The notes below the pieces were generated by a model, which was given only the letters and a program-made list of their open reading frames with translations, ran no database searches and was not told the origin of the DNA. Below, piece by piece: positions 8,783 to 16,040 of a stretch of DNA of 64,000 bases; position 1 is the first letter of the stretch, and each line of letters starts with the position of its first letter. Where the stretch lies: NCBI RefSeq assembly GCF_963675395.1, contig NZ_OY776223.1, forward strand, positions 2,666,001 to 2,730,000. The letters run 5' to 3'. Position numbers and translations under genes: made by a program. Source of the DNA: an uncultured Vibrio sp. (lineage in GTDB: Bacteria; Pseudomonadota; Gammaproteobacteria; Enterobacterales; Vibrionaceae).

Positions 8783-8964
8783 CAATATATATTATCGCGG
8801 TTGATTATCACCTTGTTTAATTTATAGTGTTGATTTATGCATTATTTAAGGATAAAAAAACTAACTTTATTATTTAAACTAGTTAAAAGTTTGTCTATAT
8901 TTTACAATTTGTAACGTTTTTGACTTTTAATTGACTGTTCTCTCAAGTACCCTTCGCTCGCTTT

Positions 8965-8993
8965 TTGACACATTTGTCACATTTGCATAGGAA
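8965..8993 (+). promoter_or_regulatory. Candidate promoter of the AbgT-family gene, with an inverted repeat
   Basis: TTGACA (8965-8970), a 17-bp spacer and TAGGAA (8988-8993). The -35 overlaps the inverted repeat TGACA-N4-TGTCA (8966-8979), a possible operator. The -10 is weak. Confidence 0.4.
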
Positions 8994-9013
8994 TAAAAAC
9001 AAGGAGGGAACAG

Positions 9014-10600
9014 ATGAGTTCATCTGCTTCAATTAAACAAAACACGCCTAAGAAGCCGCTTTTTACGCGTTTCTTAGATACTGTCGAATATTTGGGGAAC
9101 CTATTACCCCACCCAATCACACTATTTGCCATTTTCTGTTTAGCCATTTTGGTGATGTCGGGTATAGCTGGTTACTTCGAAGTTTCAGTGATGGACCCTC
9201 GTCCAGAGGGTGCAAGTGGTCGTTCCGCAGACGGTATGATTCACGTTGTCAGCTTACTTAATGCTGATGGTTTACAACTTATTGTTACTAGCTTAGTGAA
9301 AAACTTTGTTGGTTTCGCCCCGTTAGGTACAGTACTTGTAGCAATGCTTGGCGTAGCAATTGCAGAATACTCAGGCCTACTTTCTGCTGCAATGCGCGGT
9401 CTGGTAATGGGTGCTTCTCAGCGCATGGTTACCGTGACGGTTGTCTTTGCTGGTATCATTTCAAACACAGCATCTGAGCTTGGCTACGTGGTACTTATTC
9501 CACTGGCAGCAATGCTTTTCCATTCGCTAGGTCGTCATCCTCTTGCTGGTCTTGCTGCTGCATTTGCTGGTGTATCTGGTGGTTACTCTGCAAACCTACT
9601 GATCGGTACGGTTGATCCACTGCTTTCAGGTATCACTGAAACCGCGGCTCAAATGATCGATCCAAACTACACGGTAGGTCCAGAAGTAAACTGGTACTTC
9701 ATGTTTGTCTCTACTTTCTTCATCGCGATTACAGGTGCATTTGTTACTGAGAAAATCGTTGAGCCAAAACTTGGCAAATACAATGAAGAAGCCGCCGCAG
9801 AAGATCTGTCTAAAGACAAAATGGGTGGCCTGACAGACCTGGAGAAGAAAGGTCTGAAAATGGCAGGTATTGCTATTCTGGCAGTATCAGCACTATTGGC
9901 TTGGACAATCGTTCCAGAAGATGGCGTTCTACGCTCTGACGCAGGCACTATTGCAGGCTCTCCATTCCTGAAAAGTATTGTTGCTTTCATCTTCGTATTC
10001 TTTGCTATCCCTGGCTTTGTATACGGTAAAGTTGTAGGCACAATGAAAACTGACCGTGATGTTATCGATGCGATGTCTAAATCTATGTCTTCTATGGGCA
10101 TGTACATCGTACTGGTATTCTTCGCTGCTCAGTTTGTTGCTTTCTTTAAGTGGACGAATTTTGGTCAGGTATTCGCAGTTGCAGGTGCAGACTTCCTACA
10201 AAACATCGGCCTGACTGGTCCAATGTTGTTCTTCGCATTCATTCTAATGTGTGGCTTCATTAACCTGATGATCGGTTCTGCATCGGCACAGTGGGCGGTA
10301 ACCGCACCAATCTTCGTACCAATGCTGATGCTGGTTGGTTACGCTCCTGAAACTATTCAGGCGGCATACCGTATTGGTGACTCGACAACCAATATCATCA
10401 CACCAATGATGAGCTACTTTGGCCTGATCCTAGCGGTTGCAACTCGCTACATGAAGAACCTAGGTATCGGTACGCTAATCGCGACTATGCTACCTTACTC
10501 AATCTGCTTTATCGTAGGTTGGAGTTTGCTGTTCTACCTATGGGTATTCGTATTCGGTCTACCAGTAGGTCCAGGCGCGGCGACGTATTACACGCCTTAA
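9014..10600 (+). CDS. AbgT-family transporter
   Basis: A 528-aa inner-membrane protein of the AbgT family, whose members import p-aminobenzoyl-glutamate or export sulfonamides and related compounds. The start is the ATG after AAGGAGGG. The family pattern is clear: an N-terminal LDTVEYLGNLLPHPITLFAIFC helix, a re-entrant region around GTVDPLLSGITETAAQ near 197-212, and a second around MIGSASAQWAVTAPIFVPM near 420, with about nine to eleven membrane segments. Substrate cannot be read from sequence. It is a single-gene unit closed by a strong terminator. An inverted repeat over its -35 may bind a regulator. Confidence 0.9.
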   Translation: MSSSASIKQNTPKKPLFTRFLDTVEYLGNLLPHPITLFAIFCLAILVMSGIAGYFEVSVMDPRPEGASGRSADGMIHVVSLLNADGLQLIVTSLVKNFVGFAPLGTVLVAMLGVAIAEYSGLLSAAMRGLVMGASQRMVTVTVVFAGIISNTASELGYVVLIPLAAMLFHSLGRHPLAGLAAAFAGVSGGYSANLLIGTVDPLLSGITETAAQMIDPNYTVGPEVNWYFMFVSTFFIAITGAFVTEKIVEPKLGKYNEEAAAEDLSKDKMGGLTDLEKKGLKMAGIAILAVSALLAWTIVPEDGVLRSDAGTIAGSPFLKSIVAFIFVFFAIPGFVYGKVVGTMKTDRDVIDAMSKSMSSMGMYIVLVFFAAQFVAFFKWTNFGQVFAVAGADFLQNIGLTGPMLFFAFILMCGFINLMIGSASAQWAVTAPIFVPMLMLVGYAPETIQAAYRIGDSTTNIITPMMSYFGLILAVATRYMKNLGIGTLIATMLPYSICFIVGWSLLFYLWVFVFGLPVGPGAATYYTP

Positions 10601-10625
10601 TTAGTTCCGCTCCTCACACAGCTCC

Positions 10626-10658
10626 AAAAAAAGCCTGCGAACTTCGCAGGCTTTTTTT
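10626..10658. terminator. Bidirectional terminator between AbgT-family and YaiI-family genes
   Basis: The stem AAAAAAAGCCTGCGA / TCGCAGGCTTTTTTT lies between convergent genes and has Ts on both strands. Confidence 0.92.
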
Positions 10659-10674
10659 CGATTTGGAGGTTTGA

Positions 10675-11118
10675 TTAACGCTTGGCGAGAATTCTATCCA
10701 AGTGATTGGCAAACTCTCGGCGTTCAGTTTGCGACAGGGAAGCGGGACCGCCGGTTTGGATACCGCTAGAACGCATCGTATCCATAAAGTCACGAATGTT
10801 AAGGCGCGCTTTGATGGTGTCTTTAGTGTAAAGCTCACCGCGAGAGCTTAATGCCAGTGCACCCTTGGTGATCACCTCATCGGCAAGTGGGATATCTGAG
10901 GTGATCACCAAATCGTTGGCTTCCACGCGTCGAACAATCTCGTTATCGGCAATATCAAAACCTGCCGGTACTTGAAGCGAATGAATGTTGGCTCTTTTCG
11001 GAACCGGTACAATGTGGTTGGCAACGAAAGTGCATTCAACACCGGTTCGTTCTGCTGCACGAACAATGGTCTCTCTAATCACCTTTGGGCAAGCGTCTGC
11101 ATCTACCCAAAGCTTCAT
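10675..11118 (-). CDS. YaiI/YqxD family (UPF0178, DUF188) protein
   Basis: A 147-aa cytoplasmic protein with the family signature [16 protein letters not shown] at the start, [13 protein letters not shown] near residue 70 and [11 protein letters not shown] near 92. The conserved aspartates suggest a PIN-like nuclease fold, but the function is not established. Its ATG overlaps the stop of the upstream gene (ATGA), which indicates translational coupling. Confidence 0.9.
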   Translation of the reverse strand: MKLWVDADACPKVIRETIVRAAERTGVECTFVANHIVPVPKRANIHSLQVPAGFDIADNEIVRRVEANDLVITSDIPLADEVITKGALALSSRGELYTKDTIKARLNIRDFMDTMRSSGIQTGGPASLSQTERREFANHLDRILAKR

Positions 11119-11408
11119 GACTTTTTCTCGCTCAGTTTTTTTTCTAGCTCTTCTACACGTGCAGTCAATTGTGCGATCGTATTCTCAAGCGTAGTCAGGC
11201 GATCTTCTTGCGAAGTTTTCTGAGCGGCGACTTCTATTTTTGGAACACGATTCACGCTCTTCCAGCTCTTAATCGTCGCGATTAATGCTGGCATAGGTAC
11301 AGGTGTTCTCATCCGTGCTTTAACTAGAGCCACGCTCGGTTCTTTCCCTTCTTGCTGAAGCTGCTCCAAAACCGCTTCCAGTTCTTTAGTGACGTCTTGG
11401 GTTAACAT
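11115..11408 (-). CDS. Small coiled-coil protein, possibly KfrA N-terminal-like DNA-binding
   Basis: A 97-aa protein from the ATG at 11408, with AAGGA six bases upstream. Residues about 1-60 ([20 protein letters not shown], then [20 protein letters not shown]) resemble the helix-turn-helix part of KfrA-type proteins. Residues about 64-97 are a heptad-rich coiled coil ([20 protein letters not shown]). The function is unknown and DNA binding is inferred. It is the first gene of a two-gene unit with the YaiI-family gene. Confidence 0.7.
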   Translation of the reverse strand: MLTQDVTKELEAVLEQLQQEGKEPSVALVKARMRTPVPMPALIATIKSWKSVNRVPKIEVAAQKTSQEDRLTTLENTIAQLTARVEELEKKLSEKKS

Positions 11409-11485
11409 TTTCAATCCTTAACAACGATATTGTTATCATAATACGTTGAGCGGTTGAATTTAGCGAATGGCAATTTGGATTGCAT

Positions 11486-11507
11486 CTTGTAAGAGATCTC
11501 TTACAAG
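11486..11507. promoter_or_regulatory. VarA/UvrY/GacA-type upstream activating site
   Basis: A perfect 22-bp palindrome whose core TGTAAGAGATCTCTTACA fits the GacA/UvrY/VarA consensus TGTAAGN6CTTACA. It lies about 160-180 bp before the likely start of the CsrB-type RNA, the spacing usual for these genes. Confidence 0.85.
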
Positions 11508-11629
11508 GGGTGTGAGAGAAAACGATTTCTTTAGCAGATAAACAGAAAGGACTGATTGTAATTGATTGATATATATCAGTTTAACTTTGAGTTAACAATT
11601 TTTACCTGAAAAAATGTTAGTGGGCATGA

Positions 11630-11657
11630 TTGTGATTGAAAAGGAAAAGAGTAAATT
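11630..11657 (+). promoter_or_regulatory. Candidate promoter of the CsrB-type RNA
   Basis: TTGTGA (11630-11635), a 16-bp spacer and TAAATT (11652-11657). Transcription would begin near 11665 with GUCGGAAGG, resembling the GUCG start of enterobacterial CsrB. The boxes are weak, as expected for an activated promoter. Confidence 0.5.
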
Positions 11658-11664
11658 AGACCTT

Positions 11665-12067
11665 GTCGGAAGGAAACAGACACGGAACAGGAAAGCACCA
11701 CGGATTAGGTCATCGTCAGGAAGACGATTTGTTCACTTGGGATGAGTGAACAAGCAAGGAGCCAGCGGACATTGTAAGGACACAATCATCAATAGGATGT
11801 TGATGACTAAGGACAGGCAATGGACCCCTCATAGGATTGAGGTAGGACAGCATCAGGAAGATGCAATGGACACCGCTCAAGGAACAAGTGAAGTGCGCTA
11901 ACGGGGAATGTTGGCTATCAGGATTGATAAGGACACCGCTAGGACGGCGACGAAAGGACAAGACTGATGGATTCAGTCACTATTATGGATGATGCATGGA
12001 GCATTATTTAGTAGCCGGACTGCTGCGAGTAAGATCATGACCCCGATACATCCGTGTCGGGGTTTTT
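11665..12067 (+). ncRNA. csrB: CsrB-type small RNA, sponge for CsrA
   Basis: A roughly 400-nt non-coding RNA that sequesters the translational regulator CsrA. By eye the plus strand carries about 27 GGA motifs, many as AGGA or AAGGA. Several sit in hairpin loops, such as CATCAAT-AGGA-TGTTGATG, CAGCATC-AGGA-AGATGC and TATC-AGGA-TTGATA. It ends in a rho-independent terminator and is preceded by a VarA-type site. Vibrio species are known to carry several redundant CsrB-type RNAs under VarS/VarA control; which copy this is cannot be told. The 5' end is inferred. The only long open frame here (minus strand, 11716-11961) has no protein-like features. Confidence 0.88.
12040..12067 (+). terminator. 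Rho-independent terminator of the CsrB-type RNA
   Basis: The stem CCCCGATAC-atcc-GTGTCGGGG (nine pairs, one G-U) is followed by TTTTT. Confidence 0.93.
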
Positions 12068-12438
12068 CTTATTTGAAGTAAATGCTTTAATTTGGCCGGT
12101 AGAATGTTATTTGTTAGGAGAGGCGATTAACTGCCCTCGAATGGCTGATACCACCAAAGAAAAAGGAAGTCGCTAAGATCTGACAATATTGTCAGACAAT
12201 TCCTGCGCAGCATTTAGTGACTTTAATAAAATTAATATCATAAGATAAGATTAATATAATAATAAATTGCAACTCAACATGTTGCTAATTAAGTAATTTT
12301 TAATACTACCCTTTCCAATCAGTTGGTTTAACTTTTGGCTTTTCTACAAAGTTTTATGTCCCGCAGATGATGAACCGTATCTCTAGAAGAATACGCGATA
12401 TGCGGGTATTTTTGGTTTGTTGTAATCAAGGAAATGAT
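12068..12438. other. Non-coding stretch with a perfect 18-bp palindrome
   Basis: The A/T-rich gap between the CsrB-type RNA and the acetyltransferase gene. It holds a perfect palindrome TCTGACAATATTGTCAGA at 12179-12196, which looks like an operator. I cannot assign it to a known regulator. No gene is seen; tiny frames of 8 and 11 codons near 12100-12180 have no support. Confidence 0.6.
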
Positions 12439-12945
12439 GTGGCCATAGTGACCAGAAGAATGCTTCTTCTACCCTACGATGAGTCGTTACAACTCGAGTT
12501 TGTCATGCTTAACTGCTGCGCAAAAAACCGCGCCGAAATGAACGGCCCGCACACTGTAGCGTCAGCTAAACAGCTATTTGAAAAAATACTCGATGATAGA
12601 AATATTTATAGTCTAGCAGTACTCGAAAGCACCAGTCGTGAGTATATGGGGCATATTTTTATTTCTCAGCTCGATTCCGAGCCAGAATTAGGATTTATCT
12701 TTGATAAAGCTTACTGGGGGAAAGGATTAGCGACAGAAGCGTTGAAGGCTTTCTTTCCTAAAGCTTGTCGGGAGCTAGGGCTGCACAAAGTCACCGCTAA
12801 CGTTAACAGTACTCATCACGCGTCATTGGCTGTTTTGGAAAAGCTCGGTTTTGTTGTCACCCGAGAAAGTAAGGACTTATACGGCCCTTACTTTGAAATG
12901 ACTTTTACAAACGATGCGGCGGTAGGTGAAAGTTCAGCGGCCTGA
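12439..12945 (+). CDS. GNAT-family N-acetyltransferase, RimJ/RimL type
   Basis: An acetyl-CoA-dependent N-acetyltransferase of 168 aa. The frame is open back to 12367, but the GTG at 12439 follows AAGGA with six-base spacing and gives the usual RimJ/RimL start (IVTRRMLLLPYDES), so it is preferred. The acetyl-CoA loop is seen in ELGFIFDKAYWGKGLATEALKAF (near residues 85-107; a Q/R-x-x-G-x-G/A-type motif as WGKGLA). The tail NVNSTHHASLAVLEKLGF is typical. The substrate is unknown; the family modifies ribosomal protein N-termini, amino acids and antibiotics. It overlaps the convergent DUF3301 gene by 41 bp at its 3' end. Confidence 0.85.
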   Translation: MAIVTRRMLLLPYDESLQLEFVMLNCCAKNRAEMNGPHTVASAKQLFEKILDDRNIYSLAVLESTSREYMGHIFISQLDSEPELGFIFDKAYWGKGLATEALKAFFPKACRELGLHKVTANVNSTHHASLAVLEKLGFVVTRESKDLYGPYFEMTFTNDAAVGESSAA

Positions 12946-13204
12946 AGCCAACCATAGTCAACTCTCCTTGGTAACAGTCGTCGCCAAGAGATGAAAACTC
13001 AAATTGATACACCGTATGCCAACGCCAGAAACCATCTGGCGTTTGTAGTTTATGTGCACCAAAAGCGATGCTCACCAATTGGAGATCCAACTGCTCACAT
13101 TTGCGTGTTATTGCTGCCTTTGCCAGTTCAGATTGACGTCGCTGTTGCCAAAATAGAAAACAGAAAATGCACAGTCCCAATATTGCCAGTAGATCTCCGA
13201 TCAT
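12905..13204 (-). CDS. DUF3301 domain-containing membrane-anchored protein
   Basis: A 99-aa protein starting at the ATG at 13204, with AAGGATTAAGG just upstream; the longer frame to 13255 enters the DUF3549 gene. Residues 1-18 form one hydrophobic anchor (IGDLLAILGLCIFCFLFW), followed by a QQRRQSELAK basic boundary and a small soluble domain with WRWHTVYQFEFSSLGDDCYQG. The function is unknown. It is 13 bp downstream of the DUF3549 gene and probably cotranscribed. Confidence 0.85.
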   Translation of the reverse strand: MIGDLLAILGLCIFCFLFWQQRRQSELAKAAITRKCEQLDLQLVSIAFGAHKLQTPDGFWRWHTVYQFEFSSLGDDCYQGELTMVGFRPLNFHLPPHRL

Positions 13205-13217
13205 CCTTAATCCTTCA

Positions 13218-14255
13218 CTAACTCTTTGTTGCTTGCTGCAAATTGACCAGAGCACGGGTCAATTCTTCGGATGGACTGGAGTGCAGCAATGGCAGCAGCA
13301 CCATTCGTAGCTCTGGCAGCATGACTAAATCGGCAAACAGTTGATTAAACAAAGTTTGATTGCCCGTTTGTGCCAGGCGCAGCAAAAATTGTTCTGCGAT
13401 CTCGCCGTCTGCTAGCAGGTGCCATGTGCGGCCTGCAATTCCGATGAGTACCTCTTGGTGGCTGAGACGAGGGCTTTGCAGAACTGCTTTTAATACGGGT
13501 AGGGCAATGACTTTTGGTGCCCCTGCTAATGCTCGAATGAGTGCAGACAGTAAGAACAGATCGGGTTCGTTACTTTCTATTTCTTTGTGTGCTTTTTCAG
13601 CGATGCGTTCTGCAAGGCGCTCTTGTAGGTCTACATGCTCTAACGCCCCTAACAGTGCATACAAAGGTTCGTTGGGTAGGTGATTAATGGCCTTACGCAG
13701 CGCGACTGCATTTTGCTCTTGACCTAATCGAGCAGCCATGTCGGTAATCCCTTGCAGACCAACAGTCTGCCAATTTTCCCAGCCAAGACCACCAGAGAAA
13801 TAGTGCTGTGTATGTTCGTAATACTGGCTGGTGGGCAGATCCAAACTTGCGCGAATTAAGCTGTGGAATACCGCCATTTTATCTTCTGAGGGCTTGAAGG
13901 TGTATGGGTTGTTGGAGAGCTTTTGTTGCTGTTCTTCGGACATATCCTCATTCAGGCGTGTCCCCATCGCTTCAACAACGTATTTTATGAAGTTACCAAT
14001 ATCCGCTTGCTTCAATAGGCCGCGTTCATCGAGCTCGAACTTAAGAAACCAAATCCAAGGTTGTTTTTGCTCATTCCAGTAAGCGATGGCCAAGTGTGCT
14101 TTGCGCTGCATCGGGAATGGATACGGGCATTGTCCTTTTTCCACATCGGCAAAGACTTGTGGCTCAATGGCCTTGGTGCGACGACCAAGGTCGAAGATTT
14201 GATAATCACAGTTACTGTTGTGCAGCAATTGAGTGAGGGTCTGAATGTTTTCCAT
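13218..14255 (-). CDS. DUF3549 family protein
   Basis: A 345-aa soluble protein of unknown function found in Vibrio and relatives. The opening (IQTLTQLLHNSNCDYQIFDLGRR) and the repeated helical segments in the C-terminal half (residues about 170-340, HEAT-like in look) fit the family. No catalytic motif is visible. The gene is divergent from yqcC and heads a unit with the DUF3301 gene. Confidence 0.85.
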   Translation of the reverse strand: MENIQTLTQLLHNSNCDYQIFDLGRRTKAIEPQVFADVEKGQCPYPFPMQRKAHLAIAYWNEQKQPWIWFLKFELDERGLLKQADIGNFIKYVVEAMGTRLNEDMSEEQQQKLSNNPYTFKPSEDKMAVFHSLIRASLDLPTSQYYEHTQHYFSGGLGWENWQTVGLQGITDMAARLGQEQNAVALRKAINHLPNEPLYALLGALEHVDLQERLAERIAEKAHKEIESNEPDLFLLSALIRALAGAPKVIALPVLKAVLQSPRLSHQEVLIGIAGRTWHLLADGEIAEQFLLRLAQTGNQTLFNQLFADLVMLPELRMVLLPLLHSSPSEELTRALVNLQQATKS

Positions 14256-14334
14256 TAAATACGACGTCCTAACGTTCTTTTCTCAAGAGATGGTATCATT
14301 CTCGGCTAATTCAAGGTTCGATATGTAAAAGTTA

Positions 14335-14649
14335 ATGACTACAAGCACAAAATTGGCGGAATTACTTCACCAACTTGAAGCGCAACTGCACAAGCACCAG
14401 CTATGGCAACAGACAATGCCATCGCCACAAGCCCTGCAAAGTGTGGAGCCGTTTGCGTTAGATACCCTTCACCCGCATGAGTGGCTACAGTGGATATTTA
14501 TTGTCCGAATGCGCATTCTGGTAGAAAGTAACCAGCCTTTGCCTCGTGGTTTTTCAATCGAACCCTATTTTTCTGAGGCGTGGAAACAAGAGCCGCAATA
14601 CGCTGAGCTACTGAGAACCATCCGAACTATCGACGAACTATGTAAGTAA
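14335..14649 (+). CDS. yqcC: YqcC family protein
   Basis: A 104-aa soluble helical protein (DUF446) with the family core LHPHEWLQWIFIVRMRILVE near residues 42-61 and LPRGFSIEPYF near 67. The function is unknown. It lies 5 bp before truC, the same pairing as in Escherichia coli, so the two form an operon. Confidence 0.88.
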   Translation: MTTSTKLAELLHQLEAQLHKHQLWQQTMPSPQALQSVEPFALDTLHPHEWLQWIFIVRMRILVESNQPLPRGFSIEPYFSEAWKQEPQYAELLRTIRTIDELCK

Positions 14650-14654
14650 TTTCA

Positions 14655-15431
14655 ATGTCAGAACAAGAAACATCACACGTTATTACTCCAGTGGAATTGG
14701 AGATCGTTTATCAAGATGAATACTTTGTCGCGGTGAATAAGCCTGCTGGTATGTTGGTCCATCGTAGTTGGTTAGACAAACACGAAACCCAATTCGTCAT
14801 GCAGACGTTGCGTGATCAAATTGGCCAGCATGTTTTTCCGCTGCACCGTTTAGATCGACCAACGTCAGGAGTATTGGTGTTCGCTCTTTCCAGCGAGGTC
14901 GCATCTCAAGTAATGCCGATGTTTGCTGAGCATAAAATGGAAAAAACCTATCATGCCATTGTGCGCGGCTGGATTGAGGGAGAGGGCGTTTTAGACTACG
15001 CGCTCAAAGTTGAATTGGATAAAATTGCGGACAAGTTTGCGTCTCAGGAAAAAGAAGCACAACAAGCCGTTACAGCCTATAAACCTCTGGCTAAAGTCGA
15101 AGTGCCGTACTCCACCGGGAAGTTTCCAACCACACGCTATTGTTTGATGGAAATGAAGCCAAAAACAGGGCGTAAGCATCAGCTTCGTCGCCATATGGCA
15201 CACCTACGCCACCCAATCGTAGGTGATACTTCTCATGGTGATGGTAAGCACAACAAACTGTATCGAACTGAGTTTGATTCTCACCGTTTGTTATTGCATG
15301 CATCAGAGCTTCGTTTTGTTCATCCGTTTACCAATCAAGAGATCGTAATCAAAGCCAATATCGATGAGACGTGGCAGCAGTTGTTCGCACGATTTGAATG
15401 GGGTGAAGAACTGGTAAGGTCAATAAGCTAA
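14655..15431 (+). CDS. truC: tRNA pseudouridine(65) synthase
   Basis: A 258-aa RluA-family pseudouridine synthase that isomerises U65 of tRNA-Ile and tRNA-Asp. Visible are the N-terminal VAVNKPAGMLVHRS strand near residue 26, the catalytic motif HRLDRPTSGVLVFA with the essential aspartate near residue 68, and the C-terminal PKTGRKHQLRRHMAHLRHPIVGD near 175. It forms an operon with yqcC. Confidence 0.92.
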   Translation: MSEQETSHVITPVELEIVYQDEYFVAVNKPAGMLVHRSWLDKHETQFVMQTLRDQIGQHVFPLHRLDRPTSGVLVFALSSEVASQVMPMFAEHKMEKTYHAIVRGWIEGEGVLDYALKVELDKIADKFASQEKEAQQAVTAYKPLAKVEVPYSTGKFPTTRYCLMEMKPKTGRKHQLRRHMAHLRHPIVGDTSHGDGKHNKLYRTEFDSHRLLLHASELRFVHPFTNQEIVIKANIDETWQQLFARFEWGEELVRSIS

Positions 15432-15463
15432 CCAGTTTTTTCGATAGCAAAAAACAAAAGATA

Positions 15464-15496
15464 AAGGGGTTGATGTACATACCAACCCCTTTTTTA
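15464..15496. terminator. Terminator after truC
   Basis: The stem AAAGGGGTTG / CAACCCCTTT with a 10-nt loop is followed by TTTTTT on the plus strand. The A-rich upstream flank gives a weaker minus-strand T-tract for the convergent DUF3461 gene. Confidence 0.88.
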
Positions 15497-15518
15497 TATT
15501 TACGTATTTTAAGCGTCA

Positions 15519-15899
15519 CTAGAGTTTTTCTAGATCTGCTTCAATCTCCGCGATCTTGCTTGAGACGACTTTTTCTAAATGGCGAAGATCAGACAAGATT
15601 TTCTCTTTGACGTCGACTTCGGCCACTTTGGTTGGTTTCGTTATTTTATTCAGCTCATCGATAATTAAAGTGAGGTTGCGATTAATCTCTGTCACTTCTT
15701 TGTATTTATGGCTACCACTGTCCACAAGTACATTTTTTATTTGGCGCGGGTATTTAAATTTGACACTTTTGGCGAAGAGTTCGCCTTTTTGTTTGTGGAA
15801 GTAGATTTTCAGCACATCTTTATGTGCCTCTTGGCGAAGGGAATAACGTTCAATCTGTTTTGGGTCTTGGATGCCCAAACCAGTGAGGTGTGGATACAT
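15519..15899 (-). CDS. DUF3461 family protein
   Basis: A 126-aa protein with the family start [34 protein letters not shown] and a lysine-rich strand [14 protein letters not shown]. Residues about 72-126 are helical and may form a coiled coil. DUF3461 proteins are conserved next to glnD in several gammaproteobacteria, and here glnD lies directly upstream on the same strand, 141 bp away. The function is unknown. Confidence 0.85.
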   Translation of the reverse strand: MYPHLTGLGIQDPKQIERYSLRQEAHKDVLKIYFHKQKGELFAKSVKFKYPRQIKNVLVDSGSHKYKEVTEINRNLTLIIDELNKITKPTKVAEVDVKEKILSDLRHLEKVVSSKIAEIEADLEKL

Positions 15900-16040
15900 A
15901 GGCTACCTCTATATACTGAAATGATATCAGTGTTACTTTAGCAGCCTATGTACGTGCTAGATAGCTGATAATTAGCCAAATGGCTCAACTTGTGGGCAAG
16001 ATCGCTATCGTTCTAGTCTTGGGTGAGAGAGTTCCTCTGC

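Noticed and set aside
9667..10107. 146-codon frame antisense to the AbgT-family gene
   Set aside because: It is a shadow of a membrane-protein gene. Its serine/proline/isoleucine-rich translation is typical of antisense to hydrophobic codons.
11716..11961. 81-codon minus-strand open frame
   Set aside because: It lies wholly in the CsrB-type RNA, is arginine/serine/proline-rich noise from the repeated GGA motifs, and has no ribosome-binding site.
12367..12438. N-terminal extension of the GNAT acetyltransferase from the ATG at 12367
   Set aside because: It adds 24 residues not seen in the family and lacks an SD. The GTG at 12439 has a well-spaced AAGGA and fits the family start.
15961..16040. 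Possible short gene between DUF3461 and glnD
   Set aside because: No start with a ribosome-binding site and no open frame of useful length.
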